From: JBMYTN01 sp049604415
Lineage (GTDB): Bacteria; Pseudomonadota; Alphaproteobacteria; Rhodospirillales; Rhodospirillaceae
Direction: 5' to 3'
Assembly (NCBI GenBank): GCA_049604415.1
Contig: JBMYTN010000072.1
Coordinates: 1-15,102, forward strand
DNA: 15,102 nucleotides
This document shows, in pieces, positions 7,312-13,413 of this stretch. A program made the position numbers and the translations under genes. The stretch's first letter is position 1; each line of letters opens with the position of its first letter. The notes under the pieces are model-generated. The model was not told the origin of the DNA. It was given only the letters and a program-made list of their open reading frames with translations, and ran no database searches.

Positions 7312-7326
7312 GAGGGCGAAACCCTC
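7312..7326. promoter_or_regulatory. Short stem-loop in the 7279-7496 intergenic region
   Basis: GAGGG and CCCTC form a perfect 5-bp stem around a CGAAA loop. It lies between the divergent small membrane protein and ietA, about 34 nt upstream of the former. The 218-bp intergenic region should also hold the ietA promoter, but I see no clear -35/-10 pair. Its role is unknown and it could be chance. Confidence 0.2.
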
Positions 7327-7496
7327 TCGTACATCACGGGTGTTTTCTGTATTTTAACGCTTACCGATACATTACAGTACGAGTCGCTTGGTGATTAAGA
7401 CCACCGCACCTATTGGCCTGCCAAAGGTCCAGGCCCATACTTTAATCAGCAATGGGCAGAAGTATAGGGCCACTTCAAGACTATAGGACTATTTCA

Positions 7497-8549
7497 ATGG
7501 CATCGGCGCAGCAACTCATTGGGCTTGTGAAAAGCCATGCAGAAGGGGATGCGTCGCGGTTCTATGATTTGGCGATGCAGCTTGCCGCAGCCGAGGACCA
7601 AAAGGGCCATAAGCGCCTTGCCGAACAGCTGCGGCAATGGGCAGATGCGGGGGCCACGGCACCAAGCCAGCGACAGCCCGCCATCACACCGATTTCCGCG
7701 CCCCGGGGCGATTTGGGCCAGTTCTTGGCGGCAACCTATCCGTCCGAGCGGTTGTCGGACCTTTTTCTCCCCACGAGCATTGGAGAAGAGCTATCCCATT
7801 TGGTGGCCGAGACCAAGATGCGCGAAAAGCTCGAGGAAAAAGGTTTGAAACCACGCCGTCGGGTTTTGTTGTCTGGACCGCCTGGCACAGGGAAAACGGT
7901 GACGGCATCTGCACTGGCCGGAGATCTCCGCTTCCCCTTGTTTTCCGTTATGCTGCATGGGCTGATCACCCGCTATATGGGGGAAACGGCGCAAAAGCTG
8001 AATATGGTCTTTGATGCGGTCAAGACCACGCGGGGCGTCTATTTGTTTGATGAGATAGATGCCTTGGCGGCCACACGTAATGGTGACAATGATGTCGGTG
8101 AAGCGCGTCGCGTGCTCAACTCTTTTTTGCAATTTCTTGACGAAGACACTGGTCCGTCTATAATTGTTGCCACGACCAATTTACCAAGTATTCTCGACCG
8201 CGCTATCTTGCGGCGCTTCGATGTTGTCTTGCCTTATGAAGTCCCTGACGCAGCATCTATTCGGCAAGTGCTGGACCGCCATTTGGGGCAGTTTTCCATC
8301 ACCCGATTGAACTGGAAGAGGGTCACGCGCTGTGCGCTTGGTTTGTCCACTGCAGATATTCTGGCCGCCGCTGAAGATGCGGCCCGCCGCGCAGTGCTCT
8401 CTGACATAGACACCATCGCAACAGACCAATTGATAAACGCCCTGGAACGCCGCCGCAGGCTGCAGGGTTTAGGGATGACACATGACGCGCAGAACTCTCC
8501 CGCATCTTTACCTGCGGAACCTGGGAAAAGGACATCTCTACCAAAGTAA
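7497..8549 (+). CDS. ietA: IetA-like AAA+ ATPase
   Basis: This AAA+ ATPase is the first gene of an IetA/IetS-type pair; in the family it is the partner, likely the regulator or antitoxin-like half, of the subtilisin-like protease IetS. From the ATG at 7497 (MASAQQLIGLVKSHAEGDASRFY) the protein has 350 residues: a helical N-terminal domain (about 1-60), a linker, and the AAA core with Walker A GPPGTGKT (127-134), Walker B VYLFDEID (181-188), sensor 1 around TTN (226-228) and arginines R239/R240 (AILRRFD) in the second region of homology. A small lid follows at about 270-325. The start is set by AGGA 8 nt upstream and by the family-like N-terminus; the frame is open 15 codons further but that part looks random. 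Base composition is visibly less GC-rich than in the nqr genes, which suggests transfer. Its end overlaps ietS by 68 bp. Confidence 0.88.
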   Translation: MASAQQLIGLVKSHAEGDASRFYDLAMQLAAAEDQKGHKRLAEQLRQWADAGATAPSQRQPAITPISAPRGDLGQFLAATYPSERLSDLFLPTSIGEELSHLVAETKMREKLEEKGLKPRRRVLLSGPPGTGKTVTASALAGDLRFPLFSVMLHGLITRYMGETAQKLNMVFDAVKTTRGVYLFDEIDALAATRNGDNDVGEARRVLNSFLQFLDEDTGPSIIVATTNLPSILDRAILRRFDVVLPYEVPDAASIRQVLDRHLGQFSITRLNWKRVTRCALGLSTADILAAAEDAARRAVLSDIDTIATDQLINALERRRRLQGLGMTHDAQNSPASLPAEPGKRTSLPK

Positions 8550-9741
8550 GACGGGCGGCGGCAGCACGCCTTTTGTGGCTTTGAATCGCGCAGCACATGC
8601 ACAAGCTCTTTTGGCTGATTTGAATGCATTGCCCGATATCTCCACTGAAGACTTACCGGGTGTCTATCTCGAGGTCACATCTCGTCCAGGCGCAGCTTTA
8701 GACAAGGAAAAGCTCGATAAAAGTGACCTTACTTTGTTGCGCTACACGGAAGGTGTCGGAGACAATAAGAATCAGGAGAGTGCTACGGTCTTTGCGACCG
8801 AGAAGGGTCTGAAGCAACTCCGAAAAAAAGTCGAACAATACAAAACAGAGAATACCAAAGATCAGATACAGGACGATGGGTCGATCAAACCGGGTCGCCC
8901 TAAAAATGCTGCGCTGGTTCAAAGCATTGGTGCAATTGCCCGGGCGGATCTCTTGGAGTTATGGCGGAGCCCTCGGCTGAAATTTCCAGAAGGCGAAGAC
9001 CGCCATCATTGGGAAGTTTGGCTACACCCGGCGACAGCAGAGGACTTCGTTCAGAAAGCGGCTTCCTTTGACGTCGCGGTAGGATCCGACAGGCTCGTTT
9101 TCCCGGACGATGTCGTTGTTGTTGCGCAGGCAAGCATCCATGACCTTGCCATGGCCGTCCGGAAAATCGCTGGTGTTCGGTCTTTGGCCATACCGTCTGC
9201 GACGGCTGAGTTTTTTGCGTCTCTGGATCCTATTGACCAAGAAGAGTGGTTGAAGGCCTTGCTCGATCAAGCAGAGTTTACCGAGCCAGAAAACGCTGGT
9301 TATGTGACGCTGCTGGATACGGGTGTTAACCGAAACCACCCCCTGCTGCAGCCTGTGTTGCACCCGGATGATCTGCACGCTGCAAAACCTGCTTGGGATA
9401 AAAGTGATGTTAAAGGCCACGGAACTGAGATGGCGGGGCTTGCCATCTATGGCGATCTAACGACGGCACTCCAGACTAGGCTGCCTATGTCTGTCGTCAA
9501 CAGGTTGGAATCGGTCAAACTCTTACCGGATCGGGGAAGAAATCTCCATGACATGCTGGGCCTGGTGACACGGAAGGCTGTCGATGTCGTGGAAGCGTTT
9601 CATGAGGACCGGCGCCGGACGTTTTCAATGGCTGTCACAACTGTTGATGACACGCCCCATGACGGTGCCCCGACATCATGGTCCACAGAAGTTGATCAAA
9701 TCATCTCAGGGATATCTGGCACGGTCCGAACCAGCGTTTGA
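8482..9741 (+). CDS. ietS: IetS-like subtilisin family serine protease, N-terminal part (gene split by frameshift)
   Basis: This is the protease half of the Iet pair, family S8. The frame encodes 419 residues: an N-terminal region with a conserved-looking opening (MTRRTLPHLYLRN), a long alpha/beta extension (about 40-270), then the start of the subtilase domain with catalytic D279 (LLDTGVN) and H313 (GHGTEMAGL). It stops at TGA 9739-9741, before the oxyanion Asn and catalytic Ser, which are in the next frame. Residues 401-413 (STEVDQIISGISG) still look native; the last six (TVRTSV) do not. One base missing near 9717-9722 would join both frames into a protein of about 825 residues, the size expected for IetS. 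The start overlaps ietA by 68 bp, with AGGG about 8 nt before the ATG. Alone, this part should lack protease activity. Confidence 0.8.
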   Translation: MTRRTLPHLYLRNLGKGHLYQSKTGGGSTPFVALNRAAHAQALLADLNALPDISTEDLPGVYLEVTSRPGAALDKEKLDKSDLTLLRYTEGVGDNKNQESATVFATEKGLKQLRKKVEQYKTENTKDQIQDDGSIKPGRPKNAALVQSIGAIARADLLELWRSPRLKFPEGEDRHHWEVWLHPATAEDFVQKAASFDVAVGSDRLVFPDDVVVVAQASIHDLAMAVRKIAGVRSLAIPSATAEFFASLDPIDQEEWLKALLDQAEFTEPENAGYVTLLDTGVNRNHPLLQPVLHPDDLHAAKPAWDKSDVKGHGTEMAGLAIYGDLTTALQTRLPMSVVNRLESVKLLPDRGRNLHDMLGLVTRKAVDVVEAFHEDRRRTFSMAVTTVDDTPHDGAPTSWSTEVDQIISGISGTVRTSV

Positions 9742-10958
9742 TGCTGATCTCTGCTGGAAACACCCAGTGGGAAGGTTTTGGGATCGGTGATTATCCTAGC
9801 CTCAATGATCATGAGGACAGTGAGATCGAGTCACCGGCGCAGGCCTGGAATGCCATAGCGGTTGGAGCCTATACCGAGAAAACGCTCCTGCCGCCCGGAA
9901 CCGGGTTGCGTCCCCTGGCCCCCCATGGCGATTTATCCCCTTTCTCTCGGACCGCCTCCTGGACCTCAGAATGGCCGGTAAAGCCGGACATTGTCCATGA
10001 AGGGGGCAATCTGGCGATGGGCAGGACATCACCGGCGGATCTCCATGGTGCCCTGAGCCTTCTATCGACCAGCAAAAGTCTCTACGGCAACAAATTTGCC
10101 TACACAGAAGCGACAAGTGCAGCAACCGCGCTCGCCGCAAAGGGTATCACGGAGCTTTGGTCTGCTTACCCGGATCTATGGCCAGAAACCGTGCGTGGCC
10201 TCTACGTGTCCTCGGCCCGCTGGACAGAGCAAATGAAGAGGTCTTTGCCGGGTCCGATGGGTCGCAGGAAGAGAGATTATGCTCTTCTCTTTCAGCGCTA
10301 TGGGTATGGGATTCCCGATCTTGAGCGAGCCCGTCGAAGCGCCTCAAATGCCCTTACCTTAATCATCGAAGACGAGATCACACCCTATCGGCTGTCCGAC
10401 CATGGCAAGCAGGGTATTCACAATGAAATGAAACTGTTTGGCTTGCCTTGGCCTTCGGAAGAACTTCGGAAATTGGGGAATACGGAAGTTACCCTCCGGG
10501 TGACCCTCAGCAGCTTTGTTGCCCCGAACCCCTCGGAAGCTTCACGGGGCAGCCGGTATATGTATGCATCCCACAATCTGCGTTTCAAATTGATCCGGGC
10601 CAATGAGAATGAGCGTCAATTCATGGCCCGGATCAACAAGCTTGCTGAACAAGTGGAAACCCCTGCGGACTCTGAAAACGAGATCTGGGAGTTTGGCACC
10701 AACAGACGGGATGTAGGCTCGCTCCACATTGATCAACTGACGTGCAAAGCCTCAGACTTGGCCCGGCGCGGGGTGATTGCGGTGCATCCGGTCAGTGGAT
10801 GGTGGAAGGCCAAGCACCGTTTGCAAGGCGATCTGCCAAAAGCCCGTTTTGCGCTGATTGTTGAAATCGATGCGTCTTCGGTCGAGACGGATCTCTACCA
10901 AGAGGTCCAGGCAAATATCGCCACAATGATCGCGAACGAGACAGAAGTGTTGGTATAG
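9741..10958 (+). CDS. ietS: IetS-like subtilisin family serine protease, C-terminal part (second frame)
   Basis: This frame carries the rest of the S8 domain. Counting from the ATG at 9741 (MLISAGNTQW, 405 residues), N7 is the oxyanion-hole Asn of ISAGN and S126 is the catalytic Ser in EATSAATALAA, followed by a C-terminal domain of about 250 residues with no family I recognise. The native sequence in this frame reaches upstream to about HGPNQRL before the ATG, showing it was once continuous with the previous frame. The ATG shares its A with the upstream TGA (TGATG), so reinitiation could produce a separate chain. The Gly that usually precedes Thr-Ser in subtilases (GTS) is Ala here. The TAG stop lies at the left edge of a palindromic repeat. 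I take it as part of a frameshifted gene, although a coupled two-chain protease cannot be excluded. Confidence 0.75.
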   Translation: MLISAGNTQWEGFGIGDYPSLNDHEDSEIESPAQAWNAIAVGAYTEKTLLPPGTGLRPLAPHGDLSPFSRTASWTSEWPVKPDIVHEGGNLAMGRTSPADLHGALSLLSTSKSLYGNKFAYTEATSAATALAAKGITELWSAYPDLWPETVRGLYVSSARWTEQMKRSLPGPMGRRKRDYALLFQRYGYGIPDLERARRSASNALTLIIEDEITPYRLSDHGKQGIHNEMKLFGLPWPSEELRKLGNTEVTLRVTLSSFVAPNPSEASRGSRYMYASHNLRFKLIRANENERQFMARINKLAEQVETPADSENEIWEFGTNRRDVGSLHIDQLTCKASDLARRGVIAVHPVSGWWKAKHRLQGDLPKARFALIVEIDASSVETDLYQEVQANIATMIANETEVLV

Positions 10959-10994
10959 AGCATTTTGGCGCAGCCGAAATGCGGATAGCGTGGC
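10957..10994. repeat. Palindromic direct repeat, copy 1
   Basis: A 38-bp sequence is repeated exactly at 11028-11065 with a 71-bp period. Within it, 10960-10982 folds into a 10-bp stem with one G-U pair and a 3-nt GCA loop (GCATTTTGGC/GCCGAAATGC). The left end overlaps the ietS TAG stop codon. It resembles REP-type or other small dispersed palindromic elements. Confidence 0.85.
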
Positions 10995-10995
10995 A

Positions 10996-11016
10996 GGCGT
11001 TTGCGGAGCAAATGCC
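10996..11016. repeat. Diverged palindrome between the two direct repeats
   Basis: GGCGTTTGC and GCAAATGCC pair over 9 bp (one G-U) around a GGA loop. The arms resemble those of the flanking hairpins (GCATTT/AAATGC core), so it is probably a diverged member of the same family, giving three hairpins in a row. Confidence 0.7.
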
Positions 11017-11027
11017 GAGAGCGCCCC

Positions 11028-11065
11028 AGAGCATTTTGGCGCAGCCGAAATGCGGATAGCGTGGC
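11028..11065. repeat. Palindromic direct repeat, copy 2
   Basis: An exact 38-bp copy of 10957-10994. The hairpin at 11031-11053 has the same 10-bp stem and GCA loop. Similarity ends sharply on both sides. Hairpins this close behind a stop codon may also protect the transcript end. Confidence 0.85.
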
Positions 11066-11345
11066 GAAGGCCGTGCATGCCATCAGTCTATTCAGGGTTC
11101 TGGGGTGGCCCTTATAGCATAACGATAGTATTCAATCATAAAATGCCCTGAAAAACTCTCCTCAATCATATGAAATAAACTCTAAATGATTTGCACACCT
11201 CAAAAGAGAGTAGAATTCCCCAAGACTCGTGCCATTATTCTTTTTCAGAAATCATCTCTATGTATATAATTAAGATGTCACAATCACTTAAGTTGTATTT
11301 TTCTTCTTTGATTGTGGCCATGCAAATCTAAAACAGGGGAAGACA
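11066..11345. other. AT-rich gene-free stretch upstream of the small secreted protein
   Basis: Together with the preceding repeats, the stretch from the ietS stop to the next start holds about 390 bp without a gene. After about 11110 it is strikingly AT-rich compared with the rest of the window. I see no open frame of note. It contains the promoter at 11242-11270 and a leader of roughly 70 nt. The composition change suggests a junction of transferred DNA. Confidence 0.6.
11242..11270 (+). promoter_or_regulatory. Sigma70-type promoter for the small Cys/His-rich protein
   Basis: A perfect -10 box TATAAT (11265-11270) is preceded by TTTTCA (11242-11247), four of six matches to TTGACA, at the ideal 17-bp spacing in AT-rich DNA. 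The transcript would start near 11277, about 70 nt before the ATG at 11346. It is the best promoter match I found in the window. Confidence 0.6.
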
Positions 11346-11537
11346 ATGAAAACATTTGCCAGCATTGTACTGATGGGAGCGTTATGGGCGGTTCCGGCTG
11401 TCGCCCAGCCAAACCTGCCTGCGGGGCAGGGGATCCAGTCAGAAATCTTTGAACATGGCGGCGGCTGTCGGAAGAGCTCTCCACCGGGCCAATGTTGCCA
11501 TATGCAGCGCTCCACGGGCACAGTGCATTGCCACTAA
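11346..11537 (+). CDS. Small secreted Cys/His-rich protein, unknown function
   Basis: This is a 63-residue protein with a clear Sec signal peptide (MKTFASIVLMGALWAVPAVA, cleavage likely after A20), leaving a mature peptide of about 43 residues. The mature part ends in a Cys/His cluster: H37, C41, C50, C51, H52, H61, C62 and H63 (GGGCRKSSPPGQCCH and TVHCH at the C-terminus). The four cysteines could form two disulfides in the periplasm, or the Cys/His set could bind a metal; neither is shown. A good ribosome binding site (AGGGGAAGA) precedes the ATG, a strong promoter match lies upstream and a perfect hairpin lies downstream, so it looks like a monocistronic expressed gene. I do not recognise a named family. 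Its tie to the Iet genes is positional only. Confidence 0.78.
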   Translation: MKTFASIVLMGALWAVPAVAQPNLPAGQGIQSEIFEHGGGCRKSSPPGQCCHMQRSTGTVHCH

Positions 11538-11589
11538 CGCCTTTTCGAAGCGCCGAACAGGTCTCCACCGCAGCATTTATATTCCCGTG

Positions 11590-11617
11590 ATTTGGGGGGA
11601 GCTTGCTCCCCCCAAAT
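11590..11617. terminator. Strong hairpin between convergent genes, probable bidirectional terminator
   Basis: ATTTGGGGGGAGC and GCTCCCCCCAAAT form a perfect 13-bp inverted repeat with a two-base centre; the true loop would be about 6 nt. It lies 53 bp after the small secreted protein and 59 bp before the end of the convergent oxidoreductase gene, where a shared terminator is expected. No proper T-run follows on either strand, so efficiency is uncertain. Confidence 0.55.
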
Positions 11618-11675
11618 TAGGTCCTTTAGCATCTTCTATTTTTGGCAATGGGGTACCAGCGCGGCATCGTCTCAC

Positions 11676-12350
11676 TTAGCGATAGTGAGAGGTTTGGCGG
11701 GCACCGATGGCCCCAAGCGCTTGGTCCGGCAGCGCCTGGAAGGACAGATGCACCCGCCAGCCCAGGGTTCCCATGCCAAGCCGCAACGCATCGGCCAGCA
11801 ATTCGAGACCGAGGCTGTTTTGCAGCCCGCCCAAATCCCGGACCCGAAAGCCCAAGGGCTCGATCAGGGAACCGATGACGGCCTTGGCGTCCGGGTCATC
11901 CCCGGCAATCGGCACCTCGGCATTGGCCGTCCGAATGGCGTCGGGGGCAATGTCGAAGGCCTCCATGGCCAAGTTGTTAAACGCCTTGACCACCTTAGCC
12001 CCAGGCATCTGGTCCGCCAGCGCTTGGGCGAGGGGGGTCGGGAAGGCCTCCCCGCCATGCACCGCATCCATGGACCGGTTGGCGACGTCTATGACGATTT
12101 TGCCATCCAGGACCGAAGGGTTGCTGAGCACAAGGCGTGGATCGCGTTCACGCGGGCTCCAGAACACCACATCGGCTTGGGTGGCCGCCTCCTGAAGTCC
12201 TGTCGCGCGGGCCTTTGCCCCCGCGTCCGCCGCTGCGGCTTGGGCCTTGTCAGCACTCCGGGCGGCGAACAAAACCTCATGACCCAGCTGAGCCCAACGG
12301 GTGCCGAGCGCGCGGCCCATATTTCCAGATCCTAAAACAGCGATTTTCAT
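11676..12350 (-). CDS. NAD(P)-binding oxidoreductase, F420 reductase/NADP-dependent type
   Basis: This is a single-domain Rossmann protein of 224 residues, of the type annotated as NADPH-dependent F420 reductase-like or NAD(P)-binding protein. The N-terminus MKIAVLGSGNMGRALG holds the GxGxxG dinucleotide fold (G7, G9, G12), and AARSADKA after the second strand has the Arg expected for NADPH preference. Later motifs VIDVANRS and KVVKAFNN are typical of the family. F420 is unlikely in this kind of organism, so the true substrate is unknown. The start at 12350 is chosen over a GTG six codons upstream because AAAAGGAG lies 8 nt before it. It diverges from the LysR gene across 63 bp, so that regulator probably controls it. 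Confidence 0.85.
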   Translation of the reverse strand: MKIAVLGSGNMGRALGTRWAQLGHEVLFAARSADKAQAAAADAGAKARATGLQEAATQADVVFWSPRERDPRLVLSNPSVLDGKIVIDVANRSMDAVHGGEAFPTPLAQALADQMPGAKVVKAFNNLAMEAFDIAPDAIRTANAEVPIAGDDPDAKAVIGSLIEPLGFRVRDLGGLQNSLGLELLADALRLGMGTLGWRVHLSFQALPDQALGAIGARQTSHYR

Positions 12351-12402
12351 GGCGTGTCTCCTTTTCACACGAAGAAGGTGGCATCGCAGCGCTATTCATT
12401 CA

Positions 12403-12427
12403 AATTGATAGTCATGACGGATCAATT
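12403..12427. promoter_or_regulatory. Probable LysR-type operator over the regulator start codon
   Basis: AATTGAT (12403-12409) and ATCAATT (12421-12427) are perfect 7-bp inverted arms separated by 11 bp, matching the T-N11-A architecture of LysR-type binding sites. The ATG of the LysR gene (12414-12416) lies in the centre. The site is in the divergent intergenic region, as usual for control of a neighbouring gene plus autoregulation. Confidence 0.55.
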
Positions 12428-13373
12428 CAGCGAAATTGAATTAAGAAAGCTCGATCTGAACCTTCTGCTGGTGTTCGCCGCCGTAATGCGGGAACGCTCG
12501 GTGGCCAAGGCCGCCGGACGGCTTTATCTCGGTGCTCCGGCGGTCTCCATGGCCCTTAACCGCCTGCGGGAGGCGGTTGGCGACCCGCTGTTTGTTCGGG
12601 CGGGTCATGTCATGGAGCCCACCAGCCAGGCTCTGCAACTGTGGGCCGGGTTGGAGCCTGCCTTGGGAGCCATTGAAGCCAGTGTGCGGGGCATGCGGGC
12701 CTTTGACCCCTTAAAAGTCTCTCGGACTGTACGGTTCGCCGCCCCGGATGACCTGGAATTCGTTCTGATCCCCTGGTTGCTGGAGGCTCTGGCTCGCCGC
12801 GCGCCAGGGGTGCAGATGATCATCCGGCCCGCAGATTTTCGCTCTCTGCTGCAGCGCTTGGACAGCGGTGATGCGGATCTGGCCCTGTCCGCCAGTCCGA
12901 CAGAAGCCATTGAAGCCCGCCATCGGCTCCGCCCGCTGCAGGAAGACAGCTTCGCCGTGCTCTATGACCGGGCGCAATTGGGCTGTACCGGTGCTCTCGA
13001 TTTAGAGACATGGCTGGCAACCCCACAGATCCTGCTCTCGGTTACCGGTGATCTGTCAGGGCCGATGGATCAAGCCCTGGCCGAAACGGGCCGTAAGAGG
13101 ACCGTGCTCTTGGCTTTGTCGCATTTCCAGACCGCGCCGCATGTCCTGCGTCGCCAGCCCTGTCTGATCAACATGCCTGCCCTGGCCGCTGGGCATTTTG
13201 CGCGGACCTATGATCTGGAGGTCTCGCCGCCGCCATTGCCCTCTCCGACCTTCACCCTGTCCCTGTGCTGGCATCTCCGCACCGAGTCAGACCCGTTCCA
13301 TGCCTGGTTCCGCGCTTTGGTCGAGGAGGCCATCGCCGATTTGCGCGGATCTGCAGTGGTCTTACGGGAGTGA
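12414..13373 (+). CDS. LysR family transcriptional regulator
   Basis: This 319-residue regulator has the standard LysR layout: a winged helix-turn-helix at about 13-75 (LRKLDLNLLLVFAAVMRERS, then APAVSMALNRLREAVGDPLF), a linker helix, and an effector-binding domain from about 95 to the end. The DNA-binding part resembles the NodD/LinR-like subgroup. The ATG at 12414 (MTDQFSEIELRKLDLN) is preferred to a start 20 codons upstream because the upstream part would overlap the divergent gene's start region and does not look like LysR. No strong ribosome binding site is seen. An inverted repeat with 11-bp spacing covers the start codon, suggesting autorepression. The likely target is the divergent oxidoreductase; the effector is unknown. 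Confidence 0.92.
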   Translation: MTDQFSEIELRKLDLNLLLVFAAVMRERSVAKAAGRLYLGAPAVSMALNRLREAVGDPLFVRAGHVMEPTSQALQLWAGLEPALGAIEASVRGMRAFDPLKVSRTVRFAAPDDLEFVLIPWLLEALARRAPGVQMIIRPADFRSLLQRLDSGDADLALSASPTEAIEARHRLRPLQEDSFAVLYDRAQLGCTGALDLETWLATPQILLSVTGDLSGPMDQALAETGRKRTVLLALSHFQTAPHVLRRQPCLINMPALAAGHFARTYDLEVSPPPLPSPTFTLSLCWHLRTESDPFHAWFRALVEEAIADLRGSAVVLRE

Positions 13374-13379
13374 TCACTC
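13368..13379. other. Perfect palindrome at the end of the LysR gene
   Basis: GAGTGATCACTC is a perfect 12-bp palindrome that includes the TGA stop of the LysR gene. It lies in the 40-bp gap before the convergent aminotransferase. Without a loop or T-run it is a poor terminator and may be chance or a protein-binding site. Confidence 0.25.
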
Positions 13380-13413
13380 GGCACCGCGCCTCCCCGGCCA
13401 GGCACTACCCCGC

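Noticed and set aside
9700..9741. Programmed -1 ribosomal frameshift joining the two ietS frames
   Set aside because: No X-XXY-YYZ slippery heptamer or homopolymer tract is present between 9693 and 9741. A simple indel or TGATG reinitiation explains the layout better.
9710..9741. Phase-variable switch in ietS
   Set aside because: There is no simple-sequence tract at the junction that could change length by slipped-strand mispairing.
10957..11065. CRISPR array
   Set aside because: There are only two identical repeats, the 33-bp interval between them is itself a related hairpin rather than a unique spacer, and no cas genes are present.
11592..12335. 247-residue plus-strand frame opposite the oxidoreductase
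   Set aside because: The opposite strand carries a clear Rossmann protein with GxGxxG and a ribosome binding site. This frame starts inside a hairpin and has no recognisable features.
12424..12442. Second inverted repeat (AATTCA/TGAATT, 7-bp spacer) inside the LysR gene start as another operator
   Set aside because: The spacing does not fit T-N11-A, the site lies inside coding sequence, and such short arms in AT-rich codons may be chance.
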